Source: an uncultured Collinsella sp.
GTDB lineage: Bacteria > Actinomycetota > Coriobacteriia > Coriobacteriales > Coriobacteriaceae
Assembly (NCBI GenBank): GCA_958439425.1
Contig: CAUBVH010000009.1
Coordinates: forward strand, 1-64,000
DNA length: 64,000 bases
Reading direction: 5' to 3'
Under the pieces are notes generated by a model. That model was not told the origin of the DNA, ran no database searches, and saw only the letters and a list, made by a program, of their open reading frames with translations. The translations under genes and the position numbers were made by a program. Numbering within the stretch: the stretch's first letter is position 1; the number at the start of each line of letters is the position of its first letter. Shown here piece by piece: positions 8,179 to 16,721 of this stretch.

Positions 8179-9294
8179 ATGAAGATGCTCGATTACGTTC
8201 AGCTTGCCCATGTGCGTATGGGAGAGAACCTCGAGCGTTCGTCTGAGCTGGTAGCGCAGCTCGTTGATATTTTCCAGTCCGGTTCTTTTGACGCGCTGCG
8301 CATCGTTGCTTCGGGTTCGTCGCGCCATGCCGCCGATTGCGCCCGCGATTACCTGCAAGATACCCTGCAAATGCAGGTGTCCGTTGTGACGCCCGAGGCC
8401 TTCGTCGATTTTGAACACACCTATCCACAGCATGCGCTCAACATTGCCGTTTCGCAGAGTGGCTATTCGACCAATACGATCGCGGCTCTTGATTACATGC
8501 GCGCACACGATATGGCTGCAGTTGCGCTCACGGCAAACGTCGAGGCACCCATCAAGGAACACGCCGACATCGTTCTTGACTACGGTGTGGGTGTCGAGTC
8601 GGTGGACTTTGTGACTCTGGGCGTCGAGGTTCTCGTTGAGTACCTGGTGCTCTTTGGTATTTACGGCGGTCAGGCGCGCGGAACGATTGACGCCAAGGGC
8701 GTTGCTCAGCGTCTTGATGGCCTGCGCGAGGCTATCCAGGCTAATGCCGTGATGTGCAAGACCGCCGAGGCATATGTCCAAGACCACATGCTCGAGCTTT
8801 CTGAGCACACGCCCGCTATGGTCGTCGGCAACGGCCCCAACTACGGTGTTGCCGAGGAGGCGGCGCTCAAACTGAGCGAGACCATCAAGATTCCTGCCAT
8901 GCATCACGAAGGCGAGGAGTTCGTCCACGGTCCCGAGATGCAGATAACCCCAGGCTACCTGGTGTTTATTGTCGACGATCCGCAGGGGTCGGAGCGTCTT
9001 GCGAATATCGCCGATGCGCTATCGAACGTTACGGCAAAAACGGTGCTGCTCACGGCCCATCCCAAGGGTAGGGCTCACGAGGTTGTGGTGCCTCAGGTGG
9101 CTCCGCTGCTCAGTGCAATTCCCAATCTCGTGTTCTTCCAGACGATTGCGGCAATAATCGCCGAGCGTCTGAAGTCATGGGACGTTCACCCGTATCTCGA
9201 TGCTGTCTCCAAGCAAATGGAGGTCAAGGCGGAGGGCTACGAAGAGTCAGTCAATGCGCTTAAGGCCAAAGCGGCCGAGTGTTACGGAATGTAA
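8179..9294 (+). CDS. SIS-domain sugar isomerase/deglycase (GlmS/FrlB-type)
   Basis: A 371-residue cytoplasmic protein with two sugar-isomerase (SIS) domains, without the glutaminase domain of GlmS. SIS 1 begins around RIVASGSSRHAADCARDYL, SIS 2 around AMVVGNGPNYGVAEEAALKL. The catalytic-type Glu (LSETIK) and His (EEFVHGP) are 16 residues apart, as in GlmS, FrlB and FraB. GAGGTGAG precedes the chosen ATG. Placed next to a FrlB homologue and a FrlC homologue, it probably cleaves a phosphorylated Amadori product (glucoselysine- or fructoselysine-6-P type) or isomerises an amino-sugar phosphate. The exact substrate is open. Confidence 0.85.
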   Translation: MKMLDYVQLAHVRMGENLERSSELVAQLVDIFQSGSFDALRIVASGSSRHAADCARDYLQDTLQMQVSVVTPEAFVDFEHTYPQHALNIAVSQSGYSTNTIAALDYMRAHDMAAVALTANVEAPIKEHADIVLDYGVGVESVDFVTLGVEVLVEYLVLFGIYGGQARGTIDAKGVAQRLDGLREAIQANAVMCKTAEAYVQDHMLELSEHTPAMVVGNGPNYGVAEEAALKLSETIKIPAMHHEGEEFVHGPEMQITPGYLVFIVDDPQGSERLANIADALSNVTAKTVLLTAHPKGRAHEVVVPQVAPLLSAIPNLVFFQTIAAIIAERLKSWDVHPYLDAVSKQMEVKAEGYEESVNALKAKAAECYGM

Positions 9295-9354
9295 GCGGGT
9301 TTTGATGCCCGTTGGCATGGGGGATGTGGAAACAACCCCAGAAAGGAGAGACAA

Positions 9355-10416
9355 ATGAAGGAAACCGAGAAGATCGAGATCATGCATTTCGACCAGGAGG
9401 GCTATCTCGAGGACGGCAAGGCGCTCTACGAGACCGGCAAGAAGATGACCGCGCTCGCCGACAAGGTCGCCGACGAGGGCTACGACGCCGTGTTCCTGAT
9501 GGGCGTCGGCGGCACCTGGGACGAGCTCATGCAGCTCGAGTACCTCATGAACAAGTTCGGCGACCGCGACCTCGAGGTCTACCTGATCCACGCCGCCGAG
9601 TGGAACGTCATGGGCCACAAGCGCATGACCGAGAAGTCCGTCGTGCTCACCGCCTCCGAGTCCGGCACCACCCCCGAGGTCCTCGAGGCCGTCAAGAAGA
9701 TGAAGGAAAAGGGCGTTCGCGTCTACGCCATGACCAAGCCCGAGGGCCCCATCGGCCGGGCTGTCGGCGCCGAGAACTGCGTCGCCATGGCTTCTGACCA
9801 TGGTTCGGGCGGCTGTGAAAAGGGCTACTACCTCGCCGACTGCTTCGGCCTGCGCCTGCTCAACCGCCGCGGCTGCTTCCCCAAGTTTGACCTGTTTATC
9901 GAGCAGACCAAGGACATCTGGAAGGACATGCTCGATATCCGCAAGCGCTTCGAGCCGCGCGCCGAGGAGCTCGCCAAGAAGTATGCCCTGGCCCCCTACA
10001 CCATGTTCATCGGCTCCGGCGCCCTGTGGGGCGAGACCATCCTCTTCTCGATGTGCATCCTCGAGGAGATGCAGTGGAAGCGCACCCGCTACATCACCTC
10101 GGCCGACTTCTTCCACGGCACCCTCGAGCTCGTGGAGCCCGGCGTCCCGGTCTTCCTGTTCATGGGCGAGGACGAGAACCGCAAGCTCGACGAGCGCGTC
10201 CGCGCGTTCCTGACCCGCGGCGTGACCGGCGACACCGACATCAACGTCATCGACACCGCCGAGTTCGCGATCCCCGGCCTTGACGACGAGTTCCGCGTCA
10301 TCGTCTCCCCGTGGATCCTCTCCTCGCTGATCACCGATCGCCTTGCCGCTTACTACGAGACGGTCACCAAGCACAACCTCAACTACCGTCGCTACTATCA
10401 CCAGTTCGACTACTAA
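9355..10416 (+). CDS. FrlB-like SIS-domain deglycase
   Basis: A 353-residue, two-SIS-domain protein resembling FrlB, the fructoselysine-6-phosphate deglycase. Shared with E. coli FrlB are LELVEPGVPVFLFMGEDE after the active-site His and the RRYYH..DY end. E238 and H254 are 16 residues apart, the spacing of the catalytic pair known for FraB/FrlB. It would release the amino acid and glucose-6-phosphate from a phosphorylated Amadori compound. AGAAAGGAGAG gives a strong ribosome site. Codon bias is extreme (almost all C/G-ending), suggesting high expression, unlike the regulators upstream. The substrate may differ from fructoselysine. Confidence 0.85.
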   Translation: MKETEKIEIMHFDQEGYLEDGKALYETGKKMTALADKVADEGYDAVFLMGVGGTWDELMQLEYLMNKFGDRDLEVYLIHAAEWNVMGHKRMTEKSVVLTASESGTTPEVLEAVKKMKEKGVRVYAMTKPEGPIGRAVGAENCVAMASDHGSGGCEKGYYLADCFGLRLLNRRGCFPKFDLFIEQTKDIWKDMLDIRKRFEPRAEELAKKYALAPYTMFIGSGALWGETILFSMCILEEMQWKRTRYITSADFFHGTLELVEPGVPVFLFMGEDENRKLDERVRAFLTRGVTGDTDINVIDTAEFAIPGLDDEFRVIVSPWILSSLITDRLAAYYETVTKHNLNYRRYYHQFDY

Positions 10417-10489
10417 GAGCAAATAACGTTTGTGTAATTGGGCCTCGCTCCTATATGGAACGGGGCCTCGCTTGGGTTGGAGAGTAATT

Positions 10490-11326
10490 ATGAGCTATCC
10501 CCAGCTTGCCGTCATGAATATCAGCCATCGTTATTTTGACCTTGAGGAGTTCTTTTCTTCGGCGTCGGCTTCGGGCTACACGTGTTGCGAGCTTTGGACC
10601 GGGGCGATGCATCTGTATGTCGATTGCCATGGATACGATTCGCTTGAGCAGGTGCGGGAGCTATCACAGCGGTATGGGGTTCGGATTGTGGGTCTTTGTC
10701 CCGAACAGAACAACCCCAAGCCGTGGAATATCGCGGCGCGCGGGAATGAGGCGCGTGCCCGCACGCTCGCGTACTTTAAGAACGTTGTGGATATCGCGGC
10801 GGAACTTGGAGCCGAGCAGGTCATGGTCTCGAGCGGCTGGGCATTTTTGAACGAGCCAATCGAGGACGCGTGGGGCCGCAGCACCTCGATGCTGCGTGCG
10901 ATTGCCGAGCATGCGGGAGAGCGCGGCGTGCGACTGGTGCTCGAGGCCCTACAGCCGGTTGAGTCGATGATCGTGAACTCGGCAGCCGATACGAAGCGCA
11001 TGATCGAGGCGGTTGATCATCCAGCACTTAAGGCGTGTCTGGATTTGGGCGCTATGGCGGTGGCGGGGGATACCATCGACGATTATTTTGATCTGCTTGG
11101 CGATGATGTCGCCCACGTGCATTTTGTCGATGTTGCGGCAGATGGCACGACGCATCTTGCCTGGGGTGACGGCGACCGCGATATGCGCGCCGACCTGGAT
11201 AGGCTGGTGGCACGCGGCTATCGCGGAGTTGTTTCGGCCGAGACCTATGACTGGCGCTATTTTGCCGACCCCGCGGCAGCCGACGCTCAGGTTATGGCGG
11301 AGTATCGACGCGCGATTGGCGCCTAA
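10490..11326 (+). CDS. FrlC-like sugar epimerase (xylose isomerase-like TIM barrel)
   Basis: A 278-residue AP-endonuclease-2/xylose-isomerase-like TIM barrel. RIVGLCPEQNNPKPWNIA resembles the IIGYTPETNGYPYN region of E. coli FrlC, fructoselysine 3-epimerase. Metal-binding-type acidic residues are seen in LVLEALQP, CLDLGAM, HVHFVDV and VSAETYDW. FrlC converts psicoselysine to fructoselysine, so the enzyme fits the deglycase upstream (74-base gap). The ATG follows TTGGAGAG. After the gene come short palindromic repeats and then the his promoter region. Exact substrate is inferred from context. Confidence 0.8.
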   Translation: MSYPQLAVMNISHRYFDLEEFFSSASASGYTCCELWTGAMHLYVDCHGYDSLEQVRELSQRYGVRIVGLCPEQNNPKPWNIAARGNEARARTLAYFKNVVDIAAELGAEQVMVSSGWAFLNEPIEDAWGRSTSMLRAIAEHAGERGVRLVLEALQPVESMIVNSAADTKRMIEAVDHPALKACLDLGAMAVAGDTIDDYFDLLGDDVAHVHFVDVAADGTTHLAWGDGDRDMRADLDRLVARGYRGVVSAETYDWRYFADPAAADAQVMAEYRRAIGA

Positions 11327-11369
11327 GTGGGACAGGGCGCCGAGTTGGCGTTGACGCTTTTTGAGAAAC

Positions 11370-11413
11370 GGGACGTGCTTTCCGCTTGAGGCTTCTGGCG
11401 GAAAGCACGTCCC
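11370..11413. repeat. Palindrome, GGGACGTGCTTTCCGC type
   Basis: Perfect 16-base arms (11370-11385 GGGACGTGCTTTCCGC and 11398-11413) around a 12-base loop, 44 bases after the FrlC-like gene. A related, less perfect copy follows at 11431-11475, and a third half-copy (GGGACGCGCTTTCC) at about 11494-11507. With no T-run it looks like an intergenic repeat family. No gene was found in 11327-11651. Confidence 0.7.
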
Positions 11414-11430
11414 AGAACAGGCGCTCAGAA

Positions 11431-11475
11431 TGGGACACACTTTCCGCTGAGGACCTCAACCGGAAACCGCATCCC
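11431..11475. repeat. Degenerate second copy of the GGGAC...TTTCCG palindrome
   Basis: Starts TGGGACACACTTTCCGC and ends CCGGAAACCGCATCCCA. The arms still pair over most positions but with several mismatches, as if decayed or diverged from the copy at 11370-11413. Confidence 0.5.
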
Positions 11476-11585
11476 AGTTTTTGGCTGGCGGGCGGGACGC
11501 GCTTTCCCCTATGTTTCCAAATGAATACGCTATGAGCCGAGGAGGACGATTCTCCCCGCAAACACTCTAGTATGCTAAAGTACCC

Positions 11586-11615
11586 AGAAGACCGGCGGAG
11601 CTATGCCGGTCTTCT
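11586..11615 (+). promoter_or_regulatory. Hairpin in the his leader
   Basis: AGAAGACCGGC (11586-11596) pairs perfectly with 11605-11615 around GGAGCTAT, 36 bases before the hisZG start codon. Only a short weak T stretch (GTTCTAT) follows. It may be an attenuator or a processing hairpin; no run of His codons in a leader peptide is visible, so classical his attenuation is not supported. Confidence 0.5.
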
Positions 11616-11651
11616 GTTCTATACGAAACGCAGCATGAGGAGGCTCACCAG

Positions 11652-13367
11652 ATGACGGCCACACCGTGGGGATTCCGGGACATATTGCCCGAGGAGGCTC
11701 AGGCGCGCGAGGAGATTGCGCTGACGGTGAAGGGCTGCTTCAGGGAGCATCATTACCTTCCGGTCGAGACGCCGCTGCTCGAGGACAAGGGCTCTCTCGA
11801 GGAGGGCGGCCGCATTGCGGACACCCCGTTTAAGCTCTTTGATGACGACGGTCGCCTGCTGGTGGTCCGTCCCGACAACACACTGCCGATCGTTCGCCTG
11901 GTTTCGACTCGCATGCGCGCGGCCGATCTGCCGCTGCGCCTGCGCTACGAGGCGCCGGTGGTCCGCGAGTGCCAACGCAATGCCGGCGCCTCGCGTCAGT
12001 TTACGCAGCTGGGCTTTGAGCTCATCGGCGCGGGCGATGCCGCGGGCGATGTTGAGATTGTCTCGCTGGTCGCCGAGGCCGTGCGCAAGCTGGCGCTGCC
12101 TGATGCTCGCATTATCGCAGGTAGCGTACGTCCTTTTAAGGAGCTGCTCGCGGTATGCGAGGATCGCCAGCTGGCTGCCGAGGCCCTGCGCTGCGTGCAT
12201 GCCAACGACTTTGTGGGCCTCGATGCCCGCGTGGCGGCAAGTGTCGGGCCCGATGCCGTCAAGGCCGCCATTAGCGAGCTGCCGCGCCTACACGGTGGCC
12301 CCGAAGTGCTCGACCGCGTGGACGCGCTGTTGGAGGCCGCCGGCATCGCCGCGCCGCTCACGCGCGAACTGCGTGCCCTGGTCGATGGTCTGGCTCCCGA
12401 GGACGCCCAGGTGCTGTCGTTCGACTTCTCCATCATGAACTCGTTTGATTACTATACGGGTCTGGTCTTTAAGGCCTATGCCGGCGGCCTGCCCGATCCG
12501 GTGGGTTCGGGCGGACGCTACGACTCCATCTTTACCGGTGCATTTGGCGACGGCATTGAGGTGCCGGCGGCGGGCTTCGCCTTTTCGCTTGAGCGCTTGG
12601 AGGCCGCGCGCACCTCGGCCGAGGACGCCGCTTCCGACGGCGATCACGCCGTGGGCCGTGGCGCCGAGGGTCCGCTGCGCATTGCCGTGCCCAAGGGCTC
12701 GCTTAAGGCCGACACGCTCGACGTGCTCGAGGCAGCGGGCTTGGACGTCTCTGAGTTACGCGACCCCGGCCGTCACCTGATCGTGCGCGGTCGCGACACG
12801 CGTGCCGGTGAGGGTGCGGTCGGTGATATCGAGTTTGTCATCGTGCGACCCAGCGACGCGCCCGCCTTTGTGGGCTGCGGCGGTGCCGACTGCGGCATCT
12901 GCGGTTGGGACTCGCTCATCGAGGCCGACCTCAACCTGCTGCAGCTGGTCGATCTGGGCTACGGCCTGTGCACCTTTATTGAGGCTGAGCCCGCTTGGCG
13001 CGCCGGTCAGGCCGAGCGCAACTATGCCCGCCGCGGTTCGCTTCGCGTGGCAACCAAGTACCCGCGCATCGCGAGTGCCTGGTATGCCGAGCGCGGCGTG
13101 AACGCCGACATTGTTTCGCTGCACGGCAACATCGAGCTGGGACCCATCGTCGGTATGACCGATCGCATCGTGGATATCACCGCCACGGGCGCCACGCTGC
13201 GCGACAACGACCTGGTCATCACCGGCCGCATTATGGACTGCACGGCCCGCTTCTTTGTCAATCCGGGTGCCGCACGTCTGGATCCGCGCGTACGCAACCT
13301 GGCAGATCGCTTGGCGGCAGCCGTGAAGGACAAGCATTTTGAGCCCGTTGCGGGCTCGGCACAATAG
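11652..13367 (+). CDS. hisZG: HisZ-HisG fusion, ATP phosphoribosyltransferase
   Basis: A 571-residue protein joining two normally separate subunits of the first histidine-pathway enzyme. Residues 1 to about 320 are HisZ, a histidyl-tRNA-synthetase-like regulatory domain (TPWGFRDILPEEAQAREEI; later NSFDYYTGLVFKAYAGG and GSGGRYDSI). After an acidic linker, residues 341-571 are short-form HisG (LRIAVPKGSLKADTLDVLEA; PRPP-loop-like RIVDITATGATLRDNDLVI). HisG condenses ATP and PRPP; short HisG needs HisZ for activity and histidine feedback. One open frame covers both with no stop. A GAGGAGG site precedes the ATG. It heads the his operon. Confidence 0.93.
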   Translation: MTATPWGFRDILPEEAQAREEIALTVKGCFREHHYLPVETPLLEDKGSLEEGGRIADTPFKLFDDDGRLLVVRPDNTLPIVRLVSTRMRAADLPLRLRYEAPVVRECQRNAGASRQFTQLGFELIGAGDAAGDVEIVSLVAEAVRKLALPDARIIAGSVRPFKELLAVCEDRQLAAEALRCVHANDFVGLDARVAASVGPDAVKAAISELPRLHGGPEVLDRVDALLEAAGIAAPLTRELRALVDGLAPEDAQVLSFDFSIMNSFDYYTGLVFKAYAGGLPDPVGSGGRYDSIFTGAFGDGIEVPAAGFAFSLERLEAARTSAEDAASDGDHAVGRGAEGPLRIAVPKGSLKADTLDVLEAAGLDVSELRDPGRHLIVRGRDTRAGEGAVGDIEFVIVRPSDAPAFVGCGGADCGICGWDSLIEADLNLLQLVDLGYGLCTFIEAEPAWRAGQAERNYARRGSLRVATKYPRIASAWYAERGVNADIVSLHGNIELGPIVGMTDRIVDITATGATLRDNDLVITGRIMDCTARFFVNPGAARLDPRVRNLADRLAAAVKDKHFEPVAGSAQ

Positions 13368-13394
13368 CGCGAGCACGCACGGGCGCCCCAACGT

Positions 13395-13436
13395 CCGGGC
13401 GGCGGGCCGACTGACGCCGCCGCCCGGTCTCTCATT
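13395..13436 (+). terminator. Terminator-like hairpin between hisZG and hisD
   Basis: CCGGGCGGCGG (13395-13405) pairs with CCGCCGCCCGG (13417-13427) around an 11-base loop and is followed by TCTCTCATTTTT. This looks like an intrinsic terminator inside the operon. It could lower hisD-E expression relative to hisZG, or be bypassed by a promoter before hisD. Confidence 0.6.
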
Positions 13437-13472
13437 TTTCGAACAAAACCTCGACCGATAGGGGATACCGAT

Positions 13473-14909
13473 ATGAAGACTATCAAGCTTGCTCCCGGTG
13501 AGCGTCTCGTTACCAACCAGCTCAACCGCAAGGGCGTGCTGCCGCAAAACATCGTCGACGCTGCCCGCGATATCGTGGCCAACGTGCGCGCTAACGGCGA
13601 TGTCGCGGTGCGCGATTACTGTCGGCGTTTTGATGGTGTTGAGCTGCAGAGCTTCCGTCTGCCGCAAGAGCAGATCGATGCCGCGCTCGAAGGCCTCGAT
13701 CCCGCTTTTGTCGCCGCGCTCGAGAAGGCTGCGCGTCAGATTCGCGAGTTCCACCAGCGCGAGGTCGAGCAGAGCTGGTTTACCACGCGCCCGGACGGCA
13801 CGATGCTCGGCGTTAAGGTGACCCCGCTTGCCGCTGCCGGCATCTACGTGCCGGGCGGTCGTGCGCAGTATCCCTCCACGGTGCTCATGAACGCCATTCC
13901 CGCCAAGGTTGCCGGCGTCAAGCGCGTGGTCATGGTGACGCCGCCGCAAAAGGACGGCCTGATCAGCCCCTATACACTCGCCGCGGCAAAGCTCGGCGGC
14001 GTGGACGAGATCTATATGGTGGGCGGCGCTCAGGCTGTGGCCGCGCTGGCGTACGGCACCGAGACCATTCCGCGCGTCGACAAAATCACCGGTCCGGGCA
14101 ACGCCTTTGTTGCCGCCGCCAAGCAGATTGTCTCGGGCGACGTGGGAATCGACATGGTTGCCGGTCCCTCCGAGGTCTGCGTGCTGGCCGACGCCACGGC
14201 CAAGCCTATGGTGGTCGCGGCCGACCTGATGGCCCAGGCCGAGCATGATCCGCTGGCGGCCTGCTATCTGGTGACCTGCGACGAGCAGTTTGCGCGTGAG
14301 GTTGAGGCAGGTATCGACATCCTGGTGGCACAGTCCCCGCGTGCCGAGATCACGCGCGCCTCGCTCGACAACGAAGGCACCATCGTGGTGGCCGCCGACA
14401 TGGCGGCTGCCGTCGAGGCGGTGAACACCGTGGCGCCCGAGCACCTTGAGCTGCACTGCAAGGATGCGATGGGCCTGCTTGACGGCATTCGCAACGCCGG
14501 CGCCATCTTTGTGGGCGCTTGGAGCTCCGAGCCGCTCGGCGATTATGTTGCTGGCCCCAACCACACGCTGCCGACCGGCGGCACGGCCATGTTCTCCAAC
14601 CCGCTTTCGGTCGAAGAGTTCGTCAAGCGCTCGAGTGTCATTTGCTATACACCTGAGGGCCTGCTCTCCGATGCTCCTGCCACGCAGCGTCTAGCCGAGG
14701 CCGAGGGTCTGTGGGCACACGCGCTTTCCGCCGCGCTGCGCCGCCGCGTGTTGGAGCAGGGCGAGGATGCCGTGAGCGCCGAGTCGCTGGCCGCGGCCGA
14801 CCTGACCAAGGTTGCCTGGCCGGGCGACGCCGTGGCGACGGTTGCCGAGGGCGTGGACCTGGCGGCTACAAGCGCGGATGGCGCCGGCGCGACTGGCAAG
14901 GAGGCCTGA
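13473..14909 (+). CDS. hisD: Histidinol dehydrogenase
   Basis: A 478-residue cytoplasmic Zn enzyme that oxidises L-histidinol to L-histidine in two NAD-dependent steps. Family signatures are KVTPLAAAGIYVPGGRA, GGAQAVAALAYGTETIP, DKITGPGNAFV, DMVAGPSEVCV, the active-site VAPEHLELH (Glu-His pair) and AGPNHTLPTGGTA. It is longer than the usual 430 residues because of an Ala-rich C-terminal tail. The ATG follows GATAGGGGATACCGAT. Its stop nearly touches the hisC start, implying coupled translation. Confidence 0.97.
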   Translation: MKTIKLAPGERLVTNQLNRKGVLPQNIVDAARDIVANVRANGDVAVRDYCRRFDGVELQSFRLPQEQIDAALEGLDPAFVAALEKAARQIREFHQREVEQSWFTTRPDGTMLGVKVTPLAAAGIYVPGGRAQYPSTVLMNAIPAKVAGVKRVVMVTPPQKDGLISPYTLAAAKLGGVDEIYMVGGAQAVAALAYGTETIPRVDKITGPGNAFVAAAKQIVSGDVGIDMVAGPSEVCVLADATAKPMVVAADLMAQAEHDPLAACYLVTCDEQFAREVEAGIDILVAQSPRAEITRASLDNEGTIVVAADMAAAVEAVNTVAPEHLELHCKDAMGLLDGIRNAGAIFVGAWSSEPLGDYVAGPNHTLPTGGTAMFSNPLSVEEFVKRSSVICYTPEGLLSDAPATQRLAEAEGLWAHALSAALRRRVLEQGEDAVSAESLAAADLTKVAWPGDAVATVAEGVDLAATSADGAGATGKEA

Positions 14910-14910
14910 T

Positions 14911-16026
14911 ATGGCCGAGCTCACGCCCCGTATGAAGGAGCTCGTCCAGCCCTACTTGGCCGGCATTGAGCCCTACGATCCCAACTTTACGCCTACGCGC
15001 ATCAACCTTTCGGCCAACGAGAACACCTATCCCGTGCCGGCTGGCGTGCGCGAGGCGGTCGACGCCGTCCTGGCTGCCACGCCGCTCAACCGCTATCCCG
15101 ATCCCATGTCCAACGATCTGCGCGACGAGCTTGCCGCTTGGCATGGTGTGGCGCGCGAGAATGTCTGCGTGGGCAACGGCGGCGACGAGCTGCTCTATAA
15201 CTACCTGCTGGCGTTTGGCGGTGCGGGACGGACCCTGCTCAACTGCCCGCCGTGCTTTAGCGAGTACGCGTTCTTTGCGTCGCTCTGCCAGATCGAGGTG
15301 CGCGACGTGTGGCGCGACCCCGCGACCTTTGAGCTCGACCAGGCAGCCGTGCTTGCGGCGGCGCCCGAGTGCAACCTGGCGATCGTGACCTCGCCCAATA
15401 ACCCCACGGGCGACGTGGCGCCGCTCGACTTTGTCGCGGCGCTGTGCGATGCGTGCCCCGGCATGGTAATGGTCGACGAGGCCTACGTTGAGTTTGCCGA
15501 CGATTTGTTTGGCGCGGCCACCACGGCGCAGGGGCTTATCGCCGAGCATTCCAACCTGGTGATTCTGCATACGTTGTCCAAGGCGTTTGGCGCCGCCGGC
15601 GCACGCCTGGGCTACGTGATCGCGGTGCCCGAGGTCATCGAGGTGTTCGCGGCGATTCGCCAGATCTACTCGGTCAATGTGCTGAGCCAGGCCGCCGCGC
15701 TTGCCTGCGTGCGTGCCCGCGATGCGTACGCGCCCGTGGTGGCACAGGTCGCATCCGAGCGCGAGCGCGAGCTGTGCGCCCTGCGCGCAATGGCTGCCGA
15801 GGGCCTGCCCGTGGAGGCATGGCCGAGCGCGGCGAACTTTGTGCTCGTGCGCACGCCGCATGCCACGCGCGTGCGCGAGCGTCTGCGCGATGAGTATTCG
15901 ATTTTGGTGCGCGACTTTAGCTACGCGCCGGGGCTCGCGGACTGCCTGCGCATTACCGTGGGCACTCCACAGGAAAACGACGAGGTGCTGGCCGCGTTTG
16001 CCGCGCTGGTGAAGGAGGAGATGTAG
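14911..16026 (+). CDS. hisC: Histidinol-phosphate aminotransferase
   Basis: A 371-residue fold-type I PLP aminotransferase converting imidazole-acetol phosphate and glutamate to histidinol phosphate. Visible are LSANENTYPVPAGV, the NRYPDPMSNDLRDELA segment, SPNNPTGDV, the DEAYVEF Asp/Tyr and the PLP lysine in LSKAFGAAGARLGY. The start is the ATG after AAGGAGG, within one base of the hisD stop; a longer upstream reading would overlap hisD and is rejected. The stop directly abuts hisB. Confidence 0.96.
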   Translation: MAELTPRMKELVQPYLAGIEPYDPNFTPTRINLSANENTYPVPAGVREAVDAVLAATPLNRYPDPMSNDLRDELAAWHGVARENVCVGNGGDELLYNYLLAFGGAGRTLLNCPPCFSEYAFFASLCQIEVRDVWRDPATFELDQAAVLAAAPECNLAIVTSPNNPTGDVAPLDFVAALCDACPGMVMVDEAYVEFADDLFGAATTAQGLIAEHSNLVILHTLSKAFGAAGARLGYVIAVPEVIEVFAAIRQIYSVNVLSQAAALACVRARDAYAPVVAQVASERERELCALRAMAAEGLPVEAWPSAANFVLVRTPHATRVRERLRDEYSILVRDFSYAPGLADCLRITVGTPQENDEVLAAFAALVKEEM

Positions 16027-16614
16027 ATGGACCGCTATGCCGAGGTAACCCGCAAGACGGGCGAGACCGACATTGTCGTAAAGCTCGACCTGGATGGGAG
16101 CGGCGTGTGCGATATCTCGACCGGCGTGCCGTTTTTCGACCACATGCTCAACGCCTTTGGCCGCCATGGCCTGTTCGATCTGACGGTGCACGCAGTGGGC
16201 GACGTCGAGGTCGACGCGCATCACACCGTCGAGGACACGGGCATCGTGCTGGGCGAGGCGTTTTGCCAGGCGCTGGGCGACAAGGCGGGTATTACGCGCT
16301 TTGCCGATGCGGCGATCGCCATGGACGAGACGCTCGTGATGGCCGCCGTGGACATTTCGGGTCGCGGCCAGGCCTATTGCGAGCTGCCCGTGCCGACCGA
16401 GCGCGTGGGTAGCTTCGATACCGAGCTGGCCGTCGAGTTCTTCTATGCCTTCGCGCGTGACGCCAAGCTCACACTGCACGTGCGCGAGCTGGCAGGCGGC
16501 AATTCGCACCACATTATCGAAGCCGCCTTTAAGGCCGTGGGACGCACGATGCGCCACGCCTGCGAGCTCGATCCCCGCGTGCAGGGCATCCCCAGCACCA
16601 AGGGCTCGCTGTAA
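16027..16614 (+). CDS. hisB: Imidazoleglycerol-phosphate dehydratase
   Basis: A 195-residue monofunctional HisB that dehydrates imidazole glycerol phosphate. The two metal-binding His motifs are intact: HHTVEDTG and NSHHIIEAAFKA, with FDHMLNAFGRHG before them. It lacks the N-terminal HAD phosphatase domain of enteric HisB, so histidinol phosphate must be dephosphorylated by another protein, here the PHP-type enzyme at 19699-20610. GGAGGAG just before the start overlaps the end of hisC. Confidence 0.97.
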   Translation: MDRYAEVTRKTGETDIVVKLDLDGSGVCDISTGVPFFDHMLNAFGRHGLFDLTVHAVGDVEVDAHHTVEDTGIVLGEAFCQALGDKAGITRFADAAIAMDETLVMAAVDISGRGQAYCELPVPTERVGSFDTELAVEFFYAFARDAKLTLHVRELAGGNSHHIIEAAFKAVGRTMRHACELDPRVQGIPSTKGSL

Positions 16615-16618
16615 CCTA

Positions 16619-16721
16619 CCAAAAAGGGACAGGTTTATTTTGGCAGGTTTTATCTGCGGAAATGCCGTCTCATGTGGTGGGTGAACGTTTAACCGACCAA
16701 AATAAACCTGTCCCTTTTTGG
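16619..16721. repeat. Inverted repeat inside the his operon, GGGACAGGTT family
   Basis: Perfect 25-base arms (16619-16643 and 16697-16721) are separated by 53 bases between hisB and hisH. The left arm contains AAAAAGGGACAGGTTTATTT. Both arms are followed by the same TTTTGGCAGGTTTT (16638-16651 and 16717-16730), a direct repeat. The core is shared with the palindrome at 264-329. Such GGGGACAGG palindromes accompany REP-associated transposases in other bacteria; no transposase is nearby. Confidence 0.8.

Noticed and set aside
11586..11651. Classical His-codon attenuator
   Set aside because: A hairpin is present, but no leader peptide with consecutive His codons and no alternative pairing could be found.
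12756..14564. 602-codon minus-strand open frame opposite hisZG/hisD
   Set aside because: Shadow of the biased codons of two well-supported his genes; no recognisable domain.
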